Source of the DNA: Anaerolineales bacterium
GTDB taxonomy: Bacteria; Chloroflexota; Anaerolineae; Anaerolineales; UBA4823
Assembly (NCBI GenBank): GCA_020060465.1
Contig: JAGVAD010000007.1
Coordinates: forward strand, 152,608 to 216,607
Length of the DNA stretch: 64,000 bases
Direction of reading: 5' to 3'
The translations under genes were made by a program, and so were the position numbers. Shown one piece after another: positions 32,033 to 41,390 of the stretch. How positions within the stretch are numbered: the stretch's first letter is position 1; each line of letters starts with the position of its first letter. The notes below the pieces were generated by a model that worked only from the letters and a program-made list of their open reading frames with translations, was not told the origin of the DNA and made no database searches.

Positions 32033-32587
32033 CTAATTTTTCTCTGCTGGGATGAAATAAACATCCGTGGGTTTTAGTTTGCTGTTGCGCAGAAAGCGCG
32101 GCCGCACCGACATACCAATCCATTCCAATGTGGGCTGCTCTGGGTCAACACCCATCAGGCGCGTCAGGAGCAAGGTGTTCACGCCCTCAAATTCAATCAG
32201 TGCCAGGACAAAGGGCGTTTCCGGCAAGAATTCCTCTGAACCAAAATAACACACTGTGAAAGCGTGCACCTGAGCCGGGCGTTCGGTGATGTCAATCCAG
32301 ACGGTTTCCTCGCCGGAGTACATGTCGTGGCCGCGCGGCGTGGCATACGTGTAACCACTGCTTGCCGCCTGGGAAGCCAGTAATCGGCGGTTGGTCAAGC
32401 CGGCGAACCACGGGCTGTCTTGCCCGTAGGAGTGCAGGTAAGTAATGCGATATTCTTGTTCGATCTCTAACGGCGCCATTTTCTTCAGAAAAGCCAGCGC
32501 TTCGGGTGTGGTTTCGACCGGGAACGGCACACCGTGGACGATATAGCCGCCCAGTTTTTCTTCGCGTTGATTGGGTAACTTTGCCAT
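32033..32587 (-). CDS. DUF35 OB-fold protein lacking the zinc cysteines
   Basis: 184 aa from ATG 32587 (GGGAGG upstream). The C-terminal OB-fold part (AFTVCYFGSEEFLPETPFVLALIEFEGVNTLLLTRL) is a standard DUF35_C domain. The N-terminal rubredoxin-like ribbon, normally C-x2-C...C-x2-C, is present in outline (FAGLTNRRLLASQAASSGYTY, then RGHDMYSG) but all four Cys are replaced. DUF35 proteins form complexes with thiolase-fold enzymes and channel CoA substrates. It lies directly downstream of a thiolase-fold gene, 17 nt away. Confidence 0.8.
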   Translation of the reverse strand: MAKLPNQREEKLGGYIVHGVPFPVETTPEALAFLKKMAPLEIEQEYRITYLHSYGQDSPWFAGLTNRRLLASQAASSGYTYATPRGHDMYSGEETVWIDITERPAQVHAFTVCYFGSEEFLPETPFVLALIEFEGVNTLLLTRLMGVDPEQPTLEWIGMSVRPRFLRNSKLKPTDVYFIPAEKN

Positions 32588-32604
32588 CGCTCGCCTCCCG
32601 AAAT

Positions 32605-33969
32605 TTAGATGACGCGCTCCAAAATCGAAACGGTGACGTATGTCCCCGTTCCAGCGTGGCTGTGGATTGCCCCACGCACCGCGTTCTTGACTTGCAATGT
32701 GGCGTCGCCGAAATGCTTGTGGATGCTGCCTTGCAACTGCCAGATGGCGAAGACGCCCTGCATCAGCCCGGTCGCGCCGACCGGATGACCACAGGCAATT
32801 AAGCCGCCGGAAGGATTGACCGGGCATTGCGGCGCCTCGGGCGCCTTCAGCCCGTAGTCAATATCCGGCATGAAGGCTTTACCTGATACGGCAAAGGGGC
32901 CGCCTTCCCCATAGCGGCATAACCCCAGGTCTTCATAAGTCTGGATTTCGCTGGAGGTGTAAGCGTCATGTAGTTCGATGAAATCCAGCTCCTGCAGAGG
33001 GTGATAGATGCCGGCCATCTTATACGCCATGTTGCCGGCGGTGCGCCCGGCGCGGAAGGAATGCACGCCTGGGTAACGCGTGCCGCGCTGCCATAGACGG
33101 CGGTAATAAGCGCAGGTTTCATCGGACGAACGTTCTTCCTCGGTGGCGTAATCGCGCATGAACTCATCGTAATCCACATGCGGGCGATCTGCCATCCGCA
33201 TGGCGTCGGTGCCGCGCCCGATGCCCACCACCTGCACCAATGGCCGTGGAACGCGCGCCCCGGCTGCCTCCAGCCGTTCAAGCCCTTCATCGGAAGCCAG
33301 GATCACCGCCGCCGCGCCGTCGGACATGACACAGATATCCAGGCGAGTGAGCGGCCAGGCCACCATTGGAGCGTTGCGCACATCTTCTACCGTATAACGG
33401 TTGCGTTTCTGCGCATAAGGATTGTAAAAGGCGTTGATGTGATTTTTAACGCTCACTGCTGCCATTTGATCCACGGTGGTGCCAAACTCTTTCATATGGC
33501 GGGTGACCATCATGGCGTAATAGCCGGAGTAGAAGCCGCCTACTGGATAGTCGAAGGAGACATCTGAGGCCAGCGCGATAAACTCGTTGCCCTTCCAGGT
33601 TTCCACATGGCTCATCATTTCGAAGCCATAAGCCACACATACGTCCATGTGTCCACTGGCGACGGACTTCCATGCCTCCTGGAAACAAATGCCGCCGGTC
33701 GCCCCGCCGCCTTCCACGCGGTGGCTGGGCTTGGGCGTCAGCCCCAGATAATCCTGCGCCATAATGCCGGCCATCAATTGTCTGGTGAAATGGTCGGAAA
33801 AGTAGGAAGCTACTGAACCATCCACCAGGCGGGTGAATGTAGGAAAATCCAGCCCAATATCTTGAATGGCATAGTCATAGGCTTCTTTGACGATTGCCTG
33901 AAAGGTTTTGTCGCGGCGCGCCTTAACAAATTTGGATACACCGCCCGAAATTGCATATACAGGTCTCAT
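32605..33969 (-). CDS. Thiolase-fold (SCP2-type) enzyme without the usual nucleophilic Cys
   Basis: 454 aa from ATG 33969 (GGAGGAGGG upstream). The fold is clear: VEGGGATGG (85-93), FIELHDAYTSSEI, and IACGHPVGATG near the end. In thiolases the first segment reads V-E-x-x-C-A-S-G; here Gly89 takes the Cys place. The His of H-D-A and of G-H-P are kept. DUF35-partnered thiolase-fold proteins include retro-aldol C-C lyases that do not need the Cys, so a lyase role is more likely than thiolysis. Operon with the CitE-like lyase and DUF35 gene. Confidence 0.8.
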   Translation of the reverse strand: MRPVYAISGGVSKFVKARRDKTFQAIVKEAYDYAIQDIGLDFPTFTRLVDGSVASYFSDHFTRQLMAGIMAQDYLGLTPKPSHRVEGGGATGGICFQEAWKSVASGHMDVCVAYGFEMMSHVETWKGNEFIALASDVSFDYPVGGFYSGYYAMMVTRHMKEFGTTVDQMAAVSVKNHINAFYNPYAQKRNRYTVEDVRNAPMVAWPLTRLDICVMSDGAAAVILASDEGLERLEAAGARVPRPLVQVVGIGRGTDAMRMADRPHVDYDEFMRDYATEEERSSDETCAYYRRLWQRGTRYPGVHSFRAGRTAGNMAYKMAGIYHPLQELDFIELHDAYTSSEIQTYEDLGLCRYGEGGPFAVSGKAFMPDIDYGLKAPEAPQCPVNPSGGLIACGHPVGATGLMQGVFAIWQLQGSIHKHFGDATLQVKNAVRGAIHSHAGTGTYVTVSILERVI

Positions 33970-34040
33970 CCCTCCTCCTTTGGATCGCATCTATTGAGTG
34001 ATGATCTATCTGCGCCTGGGTTCGGAACAGCGCCTATTGC

Positions 34041-34913
34041 TTAGATTTTACCAGCCGCGCGGGCCAGCGCAAGCACCCGTTGAGCGGATTTCATAATTGG
34101 TGCATCAATCATTTTCCCGTCCAGGGCAAATGCGCCTTTTCCGGCCTTTTGGTGTTCCTCGAACGCCTGCTGCACCCGCAGCGCATAGGCGATAGCTTCG
34201 TCGCTGGGGGTGAAAGCCTCTTGAACCGGCGCGACCTGGTTGGGGTGAATGATCTGCTTGCCGGAGAATGCCATCTGCGCTCCCTGTTCGGCTTCACGCC
34301 TCAAACCTTCAATATCTTGAAAGTCAATATAAACCATGTCAATCGCCTGCAAGTCATAGGCTGCTGCGTAGGTTACCACGGCGCTGCGGGCGTAAAACAC
34401 TTCCCAGCCTTCTGGGGTTCGGGTAGCGCCTATGTCGCCGGCGAAATCCTCCGCGCCGAAGATAATCGCCTGCAAGCGCGGATCAGCAGATGCAATTTGC
34501 GGCAGATTGACCACGCCGCGCGCCGATTCTACCACTGCCAGCAAACAGATGCTCTCCTTTGGCCAGCCATACAGTTCCTCGTAGCCGGCGATCATCTGAC
34601 TCACCCATTGAATCTGCTCGGCGTGTTCCACTTTTGGGATCACAATCCCATCCGGGCGTGCTGGCAAAACCACAGCCAGATCATCGCTTTCGAACCCGCT
34701 GCCAATGGCGTTAATGCGCGCCAGCCGCTCTGCTGCGCCAAAGTTCAGAGATTGCAGCGCCTGGGCGATGGTTTGGCGCGCTTCTGCTTTGCGATTGAGC
34801 GCCACGCCGTCTTCCATGTCCATACAGATACAATCCACCCCCAGCGTGGTTGCTTTTTGGATCTTGCGCATATCGTCGCCGGGCATATAGAGAAGGGCGC
34901 GTCGAGCGTGCAT
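34041..34913 (-). CDS. HpcH/HpaI-type CoA-ester lyase (CitE-like)
   Basis: 290 aa, AGGAAG before the ATG. It shows the CitE-family features RALLYMPGDDMRKIQKA, CICMDMEDGVA (metal Asp/Glu), ARINAIGSG, IVIPKVEHAEQ, LAVVESARGVVN, IIFGAEDFAGDIG and GKQIIHPNQVAPV. Family enzymes cleave or form beta-hydroxyacyl-CoA compounds such as malyl-CoA, citramalyl-CoA or citryl-ACP, with Mg2+. No citD, citF or citC neighbours are present, so a stand-alone malyl/citramalyl-CoA lyase-like role is likelier than citrate lyase. First gene of the three-gene CoA cassette. Confidence 0.85.
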   Translation of the reverse strand: MHARRALLYMPGDDMRKIQKATTLGVDCICMDMEDGVALNRKAEARQTIAQALQSLNFGAAERLARINAIGSGFESDDLAVVLPARPDGIVIPKVEHAEQIQWVSQMIAGYEELYGWPKESICLLAVVESARGVVNLPQIASADPRLQAIIFGAEDFAGDIGATRTPEGWEVFYARSAVVTYAAAYDLQAIDMVYIDFQDIEGLRREAEQGAQMAFSGKQIIHPNQVAPVQEAFTPSDEAIAYALRVQQAFEEHQKAGKGAFALDGKMIDAPIMKSAQRVLALARAAGKI

Positions 34914-34982
34914 ATTTGCTTCCTGCTACTCTAACTCAATCCAAACGATTTGACTCGATGGATCGGCGCGGATGGGCGACAT

Positions 34983-35852
34983 TTATCGTTGAGCGATCCA
35001 TGCCAGGAACACACTGAAAAAATAGAGGACAATCATTGGCAGCATCACCAGGCTCATGTTGACTGGATCCACCGTTGGGGTGATCAACGCTGCGGCAACG
35101 GCGATGATGACGATTGCCAGGCGCCATTGCTGCGCCAACATTTTGGCTTTGACCCAGCCCAGTTTTGCCATTAAGAAGATCACCAGCGGAAACTCAAAAG
35201 CGACGCCAATCCAGAACATCAGACTGGTGACAAATTTAACATAGGAAGATGGACGTGGAATGGTATGAATGCCCATGAAGTTTAGCAAGAAGGGCAGCGC
35301 TGTGGGTAACATGAAAAAATAGGCGAAAGCCATCCCACCGATGAAGAACAACGTCGCTACAGGGATGGCCAGCAGGCCATAGATACGCGACCGGCGGCTC
35401 AACCCTGGCGCGATGAACAGCCATATTTCCAGGGCGATGTAGGGGAACGCCATTGCAAAGCCGGTCAGCAAGGAGACGCGCATCACCGTACCGATCGGTT
35501 CGGTTACCTCAATTGCAACCAACGATTCCATTCCGCCTTTCAGCGGGCGGGAAAGAACGGCTAAAATTTGTTGAAAAAAAGTGAATGAGAAAGCGGTGGT
35601 AATTGCCAATGCCAACACGCTACGCAGCAGATGTTTGCGCAAGGCATCCAGGTGCGCCAGGATTTCAGTGGGATGATCAATCGCTTTGTTTAAGGCCTCC
35701 GCCACCGGCGCGTCTTCAACTTCCTGGGTGAAAAATTCACGCACCTCAGCTGTTGTGTTAGCAATCCAACGCCAAATTGCTCGAACGATCCATGCGATGA
35801 GGCGGAAAGGCGCGGTGAGGATACGCCAGATAAGCCGAAATGTGTTGCGCAT
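34983..35852 (-). CDS. tatC: Sec-independent protein translocase TatC
   Basis: A 289-aa protein with the six-helix TatC domain after a ~55-residue N-terminal extension. The domain opens with PTEILAHLDALRKHLLRS (typically H-L-x-E-L-R; Asp replaces the usual Glu), then the periplasmic loop SRPLKGG, the cap-loop region ALEIWLFIAPGLSRRSRIYGLL, and the last helices with GWVKAKMLAQQWRLAIVIIAV. TatC binds twin-arginine signal peptides and builds the translocon with TatA/TatB. The TatA/B-like gene ends 2 nt upstream. Confidence 0.93.
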   Translation of the reverse strand: MRNTFRLIWRILTAPFRLIAWIVRAIWRWIANTTAEVREFFTQEVEDAPVAEALNKAIDHPTEILAHLDALRKHLLRSVLALAITTAFSFTFFQQILAVLSRPLKGGMESLVAIEVTEPIGTVMRVSLLTGFAMAFPYIALEIWLFIAPGLSRRSRIYGLLAIPVATLFFIGGMAFAYFFMLPTALPFLLNFMGIHTIPRPSSYVKFVTSLMFWIGVAFEFPLVIFLMAKLGWVKAKMLAQQWRLAIVIIAVAAALITPTVDPVNMSLVMLPMIVLYFFSVFLAWIAQR

Positions 35853-35854
35853 AG

Positions 35855-36367
35855 TTATTGGTTTTCGGTTTCGTCAGGATTTTTTTGACCGGGATCTGTT
35901 GTTGTAGTCTCGTTTTCTCGAGCTGTTTCAGTTGGGGGCTCCGATTGCACAGGGCTGCCTCCAGGCGCAGAGACCATCGGCGGCTTTGGCTCTGGCGGCT
36001 GGCGCTTGATTTCATCGCCCAGCGGCGTTATCCAGGCAGAAAGGCCGCTTTGGATGGTTTGAGTTTCTTCTTCAAGCGTCTCCTGAGCATTCCGAAATGG
36101 TTCTTTCAAGCGGTTGACTTCATCTCCGATCTGTTGAAAATCTTTGACCTCCTCTTCCATTCCGGCCTCTCGCATCAGCTTGTTAGGGAGGACGCGTAGC
36201 TCTTGCGAGGTGCGCCGCACGGTTTGCCAGGTGGGCGACATAACGATGCGTCGCAGCGTGCGCCCAATAGTACGCCCTGCTTTGACCATATCATTCGGCC
36301 CCAGGATGATCAACGCGATGAGTAATATAAAAATCAGTTCGAGTGGTCCAACGCCGAGAAATTCCAT
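35855..36367 (-). CDS. TatA/TatB family protein
   Basis: A 170-aa protein. The N-terminal MEFLGVGPLELIFILLIALIILGPNDM is the short TatA/B helix with the usual G-x-x-E and G-P hinge. An amphipathic helix (KAGRTIGRTLRRIV) and a long coiled, Pro/Glu-rich tail follow. The length and tail are more TatB-like than TatA-like, but the gene could serve both roles. It is directly followed by tatC, so the two form the Tat operon. Confidence 0.88.
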   Translation of the reverse strand: MEFLGVGPLELIFILLIALIILGPNDMVKAGRTIGRTLRRIVMSPTWQTVRRTSQELRVLPNKLMREAGMEEEVKDFQQIGDEVNRLKEPFRNAQETLEEETQTIQSGLSAWITPLGDEIKRQPPEPKPPMVSAPGGSPVQSEPPTETARENETTTTDPGQKNPDETENQ

Positions 36368-36403
36368 AGCTTCTGCTCAGCCCTTGCTTTTTCAGACAAA
36401 AAA

Positions 36404-36874
36404 TCACCCGTCAGAAGAAGCGGCCCCTCTTTCGGTGATCCGCTTTTTTAACGCGTCGCGGATTTCATTCTGCCTCGCCGCCAGACTGCCCAGCACTCCA
36501 TTAACAAAACGCGGCGTGCTATCAGAGCCATAGGTCTTCGCCAGTTCCACCGCTTCATTGATGGCAACCTTAATCGGCGTTTCGCCATAAACGGCGAACT
36601 CCCACAACGCGATCCGCAAGATATTGCGGTCTATTACAGCCACCTGGTCGAGAGGCCATTCGGGAGCATGCTCGGCGATGAAGGTATCCAGGATGTCAAA
36701 GAGGGGCGCGACGCCGGTTACAATTTGACGGGCAAATTCGCTTAATTCTGCGTCCAATTCGCCATCCTGGATGCGCTCCTCCAGCACGATCCCCGGCGGG
36801 TGCCCGGCTACGTCTATCTCATAAAGCGCCTGCAAGGCGAGGCTGCGCGCTTTGGTGCGGGATTTCATCAGCAT
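36404..36874 (-). CDS. nusB: Transcription antitermination factor NusB
   Basis: A 156-aa all-helical RNA-binding protein. Recognisable NusB elements are RTKARSLALQALYEIDVAG, VAVIDRNILRIALWEF, TPIKVAINEAVELAKTYG and STPRFVNGVLGSLA. NusB with NusE binds boxA in rRNA leader transcripts. Its ATG shares bases with the TGA of the Asp23 gene (TGATG), so translation is coupled. The order Asp23-nusB is common in Gram-positive bacteria and related groups. Confidence 0.95.
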   Translation of the reverse strand: MLMKSRTKARSLALQALYEIDVAGHPPGIVLEERIQDGELDAELSEFARQIVTGVAPLFDILDTFIAEHAPEWPLDQVAVIDRNILRIALWEFAVYGETPIKVAINEAVELAKTYGSDSTPRFVNGVLGSLAARQNEIRDALKKRITERGAASSDG

Positions 36875-37275
36875 CAGTCCTCTTCAGCGCTACCTGTCTC
36901 CGCCTCCGTAGAATAATCAATATCCTCGACATGGATGTTGACCCGACCAACAGGCATCCCGACCATCTCGGAGATTGCCCGCGCCACATTGCGCTGCACC
37001 TGGCGGCTGACATCGCGGATATTCATGTCTTTCTTCAGGATGATATGTAAGTCAATATAAACCACATCGTCCCGGATATCAATGCGCACACCCTCGCCGT
37101 ACTCACGCCGGAACAGGCGGTTCACCCCGCCCGGCACATTGCTCATACGGCTCACGCCCGGCGTTTTTAAAGTGGTAAGTTGGGCAATGGTTAACAGCAC
37201 TTCTGGGGCGATGGTGGTCTTGCCACGTGCTTCTTTGTATTCGTCTGGGTTGATTGTTTCAAGGACTTGTTCTTT
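36874..37275 (-). CDS. Asp23/Gls24 family protein
   Basis: A protein of about 133 aa. A TTG at 37275 with AGGAGG just upstream is the preferred start; a TTG 24 nt earlier is also possible. The Asp23 domain reads GKTTIAPEVLLTIAQLTTLKTPGVSRMS, VRIDIRDDVVYIDLHIILKKDMNI and VQRNVARAISEMVGMPVGRVNIHVEDIDY. Such proteins are envelope- or cytoplasm-associated, often stress-related, and usually sit before nusB, as here. The molecular role is unknown. Confidence 0.88.
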   Translation of the reverse strand, partial: KEQVLETINPDEYKEARGKTTIAPEVLLTIAQLTTLKTPGVSRMSNVPGGVNRLFRREYGEGVRIDIRDDVVYIDLHIILKKDMNIRDVSRQVQRNVARAISEMVGMPVGRVNIHVEDIDYSTEAETGSAEED

Positions 37276-37336
37276 CAAGATACCTCCTCGCTGGCTCAAC
37301 GACGCACACCTTCGGGGCGTGCGCCGCGCCCGATAA

Positions 37337-38095
37337 TTACATCATCATCATGCCGCCGTCCACGCTAAGCACCTGACCGGTAATGTAAGCAGCTTCGGAC
37401 GAGGCCAGGAAAGCTACTGCGTTGGCAATCTCGGCCGGCTCGCCCCAGCGGCCCATGGGGATCAGCTTCATCATCGCATCTTTTAGCTCTTGCGGTAGAT
37501 TGTTGGTCAACGCAGTTGGCACAAAGCCCGGCGCAATGGCGTTGACGGTAATGCCGCGCGAGGCCACCTCGCGCGCCAGAGCTTTGGTCAACCCGATGAT
37601 ACCCGCTTTGGATGCGGAATAATTAGTCTGCCCCGCCTGACCAGCCAGGCCGGAGACGGATGAGATGTTAATGATCCGTCCGTAGCGTTGTTTCATCATT
37701 GGGCGCACCACTGCTTTACAGCAATTCCACGTTCCTTTGAGATTAATGTCAATCACATAATCCCAATCTTCCTCGTTCATGCGCAGGATCAGGGCATCGC
37801 GCGTGACCCCGGCGTTGTTCACCAGGATGTCCACACGGCCAAATTCAGCCAGCGCGGCTTCGATCAGGGCGTTGGCGCTCTGGAAGTTCGAGACATCCAC
37901 CTGCCTGGCCTGCACCCGACAACGGCAGTCTTCCGCCACCATTTCGGCGACTTTCGATGACTCTTCGATGGTTCGGTCGCCGAGCATCACTTCGGCGCCC
38001 AGTCGGGCCAGTAACTCCACAATCGCCAGCCCAATGCCGCGCCGTCCGCCGGTCACCACCGCGTAGCGGCCCTCCAAGCTCATAAATCCTGCCAT
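37337..38095 (-). CDS. fabG: 3-oxoacyl-ACP reductase FabG
   Basis: A 252-aa SDR. NADP loop VTGGRRGIGLAIVE (residues ~14-27), then ILVNNAGVTRDALILRM, the Asn of INLKG, a Ser in NISSVSG, and the catalytic NYSASKAG. GITVNAIAPGFVPT and the C-terminus YITGQVLSVDGGMMMM are typical of FabG. It reduces 3-oxoacyl-ACP in fatty acid elongation. Its proximity to fabD and rpmF supports this assignment over other SDR roles. Start may also be Met5. Confidence 0.9.
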   Translation of the reverse strand: MAGFMSLEGRYAVVTGGRRGIGLAIVELLARLGAEVMLGDRTIEESSKVAEMVAEDCRCRVQARQVDVSNFQSANALIEAALAEFGRVDILVNNAGVTRDALILRMNEEDWDYVIDINLKGTWNCCKAVVRPMMKQRYGRIINISSVSGLAGQAGQTNYSASKAGIIGLTKALAREVASRGITVNAIAPGFVPTALTNNLPQELKDAMMKLIPMGRWGEPAEIANAVAFLASSEAAYITGQVLSVDGGMMMM

Positions 38096-38222
38096 ACGTT
38101 TACTGCGCCTCCCGCTGGAAGATCATTTGACAATGCGACATTATACCTCATTGCGCGTGCCAAAGCCGCGCCGGGCAAAGACTTCTGGTTCTTGCCAGCG
38201 CATTCATTCGGAATTGGGTTAG

Positions 38223-40361
38223 TTAATGGGAAGACAGATATTCAAGCGACAGCGCCTGAACTAAAATCTCGAAATATGCCCCATCCTTGAAACGTCCGCG
38301 AAAGCGCCAGACGGGCTGCGCCAGATTCGCCTCGATGTTGAAGGATGGTTGCTCAAGGAGCACGGCTGGGGTAAGATAGACCAACTCGATGGTTTCAATA
38401 ACTGCTGTGCGTCGCGCCCCGGCTGCGCCAGGTTCCTGCACCAGGCGTGGCTGCGCACTCTGCAGGGTGTAATCTTCCAGGTCGTTGCGTCCAATGCCGG
38501 AGAACCATTGTAAATCGTGGATGACCGGGTAGCCGCCGAACGTTCTCTCAGGAATTTGAATGCCTTCCACGATCAACGGGTCGCCGGGCGAGCCTGGCAG
38601 GCGTTCCGCCTGCGCCGCGTTAATGGAGGATTCGATCACATACTGCTCTTCCTCTGGCGTGGTGAACAACCAGACCTCCTGGTCGTCCAGGTTGACCATC
38701 TCCATCAACCCCAACCAGGCTTCAATGCTCAGCTCCGGGTAGAGCGGCTCAAAGCGTTCGACGTTGACCAGTGGTGGGACCGATTGCGCGTCTGCGAGGC
38801 GACCCCATAACCGCACCGGCAGGTTGTGATAGGCTTCGATGCCTTGAATGCCGGCTCCATCCAGCCGCGCCACCGGCGCGGCGCTTTGCCCTGCTTCGAC
38901 ATCGAGCCTGAACTGAACCTCAACCTGGGATGAGCCATCCGAATACGCATGAACGATTATCTGCGGGATGCCGGTTGTCCCTTCCAGGCGCTCAGGCAAC
39001 GCGGCAGATGACTGCTGTTGGCCGTCCAGCTTCAGCGGATGCAAGCCTGGTCCGCCGGCGCGGACTCTCTCCTTCGGCCCACTTTGGATAGCATACCATT
39101 CAAGGATTGGTTGTGTTTCCTCCAATACCACGCCTCTCACGGTGACCGATGTATTTATAAAATTGCTCTCGGTCATAGCCGGTAAGACGAATCCGCCCTC
39201 AGGAGTGACCAGATCAATGCTCATGCCGTTTTGTTCGATCACCCCTTCCACAGCTTGATCCGGGAATACGGAAACCTGCCAGCTATCCAGCGCAAGCTGA
39301 AAATCCGGCTTCACGCCGCTCACCTGACCCCAGGCCTGGATCAACCGCCCGCCAGCGGCTGCTTGCGCCAACCCCTGGATATTTCCTGTTACCGGGTATT
39401 GATTGAGTAGAATCAGAGGGTCACCGCCGTCCACCGATTCATAGGCGTGCGCGTAACCAAAAAAGCCCTGGTTCGCTCCCGGCACATATTGCCGGTAAAG
39501 CCGGCGCGCCGGTTCTGGGTTTTCGCGGAATTCACGAAACACCACACCGACCGTCCTGTCGCCAGCCAGGAGCGACTGCCAGGCTTGCCGGGCGGGCGTC
39601 AACGGATAACTTCCTTGCGCTTCAAATGAGGCTGGTCGCGCCGTTAACCAGGTCAGCGAGCCGTTATCCTCAGCCTGGACCTCGAGCTGGGCGCCGCCCT
39701 CGGCGTCTGTCAGAACCGGTGCTCCATCCAGGGTCTGGAAAAATTGGATGACCCACGGGCGATGCTCGGATTGCCTGAGCTGGTATGGGAAGTTGAGCAG
39801 TTTCAGCGCTTGTAGTCGGGCTTCAATTTCCGCCACGATCTCCGCGTTGAGGCAGGGGGGAGTGCATTGGGCGTTGAGAAAGATGGCAGGAGTATGTGCG
39901 TAATAGTTGAGTGATCGCGGCCAGGACGAGAAGTAAAGATGGGCTGTATTCTCAATCGCCAGGAAATTTCCGCTCACCGAGTCTGAAGTCTTTTCGCGAT
40001 AGACCTGACCATGGGGCATGAAACCAGCAGAGATTTCATTGACCTCTTCCGGCGTCCAGTCGGCCGGGTCCACCCAGCGATACAAACTCGCCTGCGCTGG
40101 AGCGTCGGGAAAGTTCGCCTGCAAGATCAGGTCCAGGCCAGGGAAGAGCGGGCTGCTATCCACAGGCTGAGCCGTGATGGTGGTAGCAGCGACCGGGCTT
40201 GCAGCCGGCTGCTTGGTAGGTGTGGTTTTATTGGCTACCGTAGTTACCGGCGCGCCCATCGTGGGAGACGCGGTAGGGAAGGGGCGCAAGCGCGCGCAGC
40301 CAGATAAAATAAGGCTGGCAGCGAAAAGAAGAGTGATAGGGGTACGGAAGAGGCGGTTCAC
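38223..40361 (-). CDS. Large hypothetical lipoprotein
   Basis: A protein of about 712 aa. GTG 40361 is chosen since CGAGGA lies ~9 nt upstream and a lipoprotein signal follows (ITLLFAASLILSGC, Cys22). After a Thr/Pro/Ala linker come several beta-rich regions of unknown fold. Recurrent phrases such as VRGVVLEETQPILEWYAI and GIQGIEAYHNLPVRLWGRL resemble short OB-like modules. No family or catalytic motif was recognised. It sits between fabG and fabD, as an insertion in a fatty-acid block, and is likely exported to the outer membrane face. Confidence 0.7.
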   Translation of the reverse strand: MNRLFRTPITLLFAASLILSGCARLRPFPTASPTMGAPVTTVANKTTPTKQPAASPVAATTITAQPVDSSPLFPGLDLILQANFPDAPAQASLYRWVDPADWTPEEVNEISAGFMPHGQVYREKTSDSVSGNFLAIENTAHLYFSSWPRSLNYYAHTPAIFLNAQCTPPCLNAEIVAEIEARLQALKLLNFPYQLRQSEHRPWVIQFFQTLDGAPVLTDAEGGAQLEVQAEDNGSLTWLTARPASFEAQGSYPLTPARQAWQSLLAGDRTVGVVFREFRENPEPARRLYRQYVPGANQGFFGYAHAYESVDGGDPLILLNQYPVTGNIQGLAQAAAGGRLIQAWGQVSGVKPDFQLALDSWQVSVFPDQAVEGVIEQNGMSIDLVTPEGGFVLPAMTESNFINTSVTVRGVVLEETQPILEWYAIQSGPKERVRAGGPGLHPLKLDGQQQSSAALPERLEGTTGIPQIIVHAYSDGSSQVEVQFRLDVEAGQSAAPVARLDGAGIQGIEAYHNLPVRLWGRLADAQSVPPLVNVERFEPLYPELSIEAWLGLMEMVNLDDQEVWLFTTPEEEQYVIESSINAAQAERLPGSPGDPLIVEGIQIPERTFGGYPVIHDLQWFSGIGRNDLEDYTLQSAQPRLVQEPGAAGARRTAVIETIELVYLTPAVLLEQPSFNIEANLAQPVWRFRGRFKDGAYFEILVQALSLEYLSSH

Positions 40362-40413
40362 GGCCTGGGTTCCTCGCGCGCAGCGCGGGGAAACCACCCA
40401 CGCCGGCTGAGCT

Positions 40414-41352
40414 CTATTCTACCAATTTTTCGAAATCTTCTGGCGCGCCAATTGAGATTGTCTTCACCCCTGAGTCGATGCGTTTGATCAGCCCGGCCAG
40501 TACGGTCCCGCTGCCAATCTCGATAAAGGTGGTCACGCCGCGGGCGATCATTTCCTGCACCGACTCTGTCCAGCGCACGCGAGAAGTAAGCTGCGCCTGT
40601 AGGTCGGCGCGGATCTCCGCCGCGGTTGTCAGCGGCAGAGCGGTGACATTGCCTACCACGGGAATGCGCGGATCAACGATGCCGGCTTGCGCTACGGCTT
40701 CATTGAAATCGGCCTGGGCGCGTTCCATCAATGGGGAATGGGCGGCAATGCTCACCGCCAGCGGACGGATCTTGCGGATGCCTGCCTGACCGGCCAGCTC
40801 GATAGCGCGCTCCAGCGCCGGTTTTGCCCCTGAGATGACTACCTGCCCAGGGCAGTTGTCGTTGGCTACCTGCACCACTTCACCCGAGGCGCTGGCTTGC
40901 GCGCAGATGCGCTCTAGCAGTGGAATTTCTGCGCCCAAAACTGCTGCCATGCCGCCGGGCGAATGCTCGCCGGCTTGTTTCATCAGTTCGCCGCGTCGCC
41001 GCACCAGACGCAGCGCAGCTTCAAAGGACAAAGCTTCCGCGGCAATCAGGGCACTGATCTCGCCCATCGAATGTCCGGCGGTAAAGGCCGGACGCAGTTT
41101 TGGGTGTAATTCATTCAGCACAGCTAAGGCTGCCGCTGAATGAACCAACAGCGCTGGCTGGGTGTTGACCGTATCGTTTAGCTCGGCTTCTGGGCCTTCC
41201 CAGGCTAGCCGGCTGAGCGGAAAGCCCAGAATCTGGTCGGCCTGTTCGAAGATGGCTCTGGCGGCAGGATAAGCCTGGGCTAACGTCCTGCCCATGCTAA
41301 CCATCTGCGAGCCTTGTCCGGGGAATATAAATGCCAGTTGCGCAGCGTTCAT
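40414..41352 (-). CDS. fabD: Malonyl-CoA:ACP transacylase FabD
   Basis: A 312-aa protein. N-terminal IFPGQGSQMVSMG, nucleophile GHSMGEISAL (Ser95), an Arg in RLVRRRGELM, and later the His in ISIAAHSPLM all match the FabD acyltransferase fold. VQEMIARGVTTFIEIGSGTVLAGLIKRI is the usual C-terminal region. It loads malonyl onto ACP at the start of fatty acid synthesis. The rpmF gene lies 69 bp upstream on the same strand. Confidence 0.94.
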   Translation of the reverse strand: MNAAQLAFIFPGQGSQMVSMGRTLAQAYPAARAIFEQADQILGFPLSRLAWEGPEAELNDTVNTQPALLVHSAAALAVLNELHPKLRPAFTAGHSMGEISALIAAEALSFEAALRLVRRRGELMKQAGEHSPGGMAAVLGAEIPLLERICAQASASGEVVQVANDNCPGQVVISGAKPALERAIELAGQAGIRKIRPLAVSIAAHSPLMERAQADFNEAVAQAGIVDPRIPVVGNVTALPLTTAAEIRADLQAQLTSRVRWTESVQEMIARGVTTFIEIGSGTVLAGLIKRIDSGVKTISIGAPEDFEKLVE

Positions 41353-41390
41353 AGGCGAAGCTGAGTTGGGCTAAAATGCGCCTAAACGCA

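Noticed and set aside
37300..37336. Terminator between the Asp23 gene and fabG
   Set aside because: A stem (GCGCAC...GTGTGC) exists but lacks a T-run on the minus strand.
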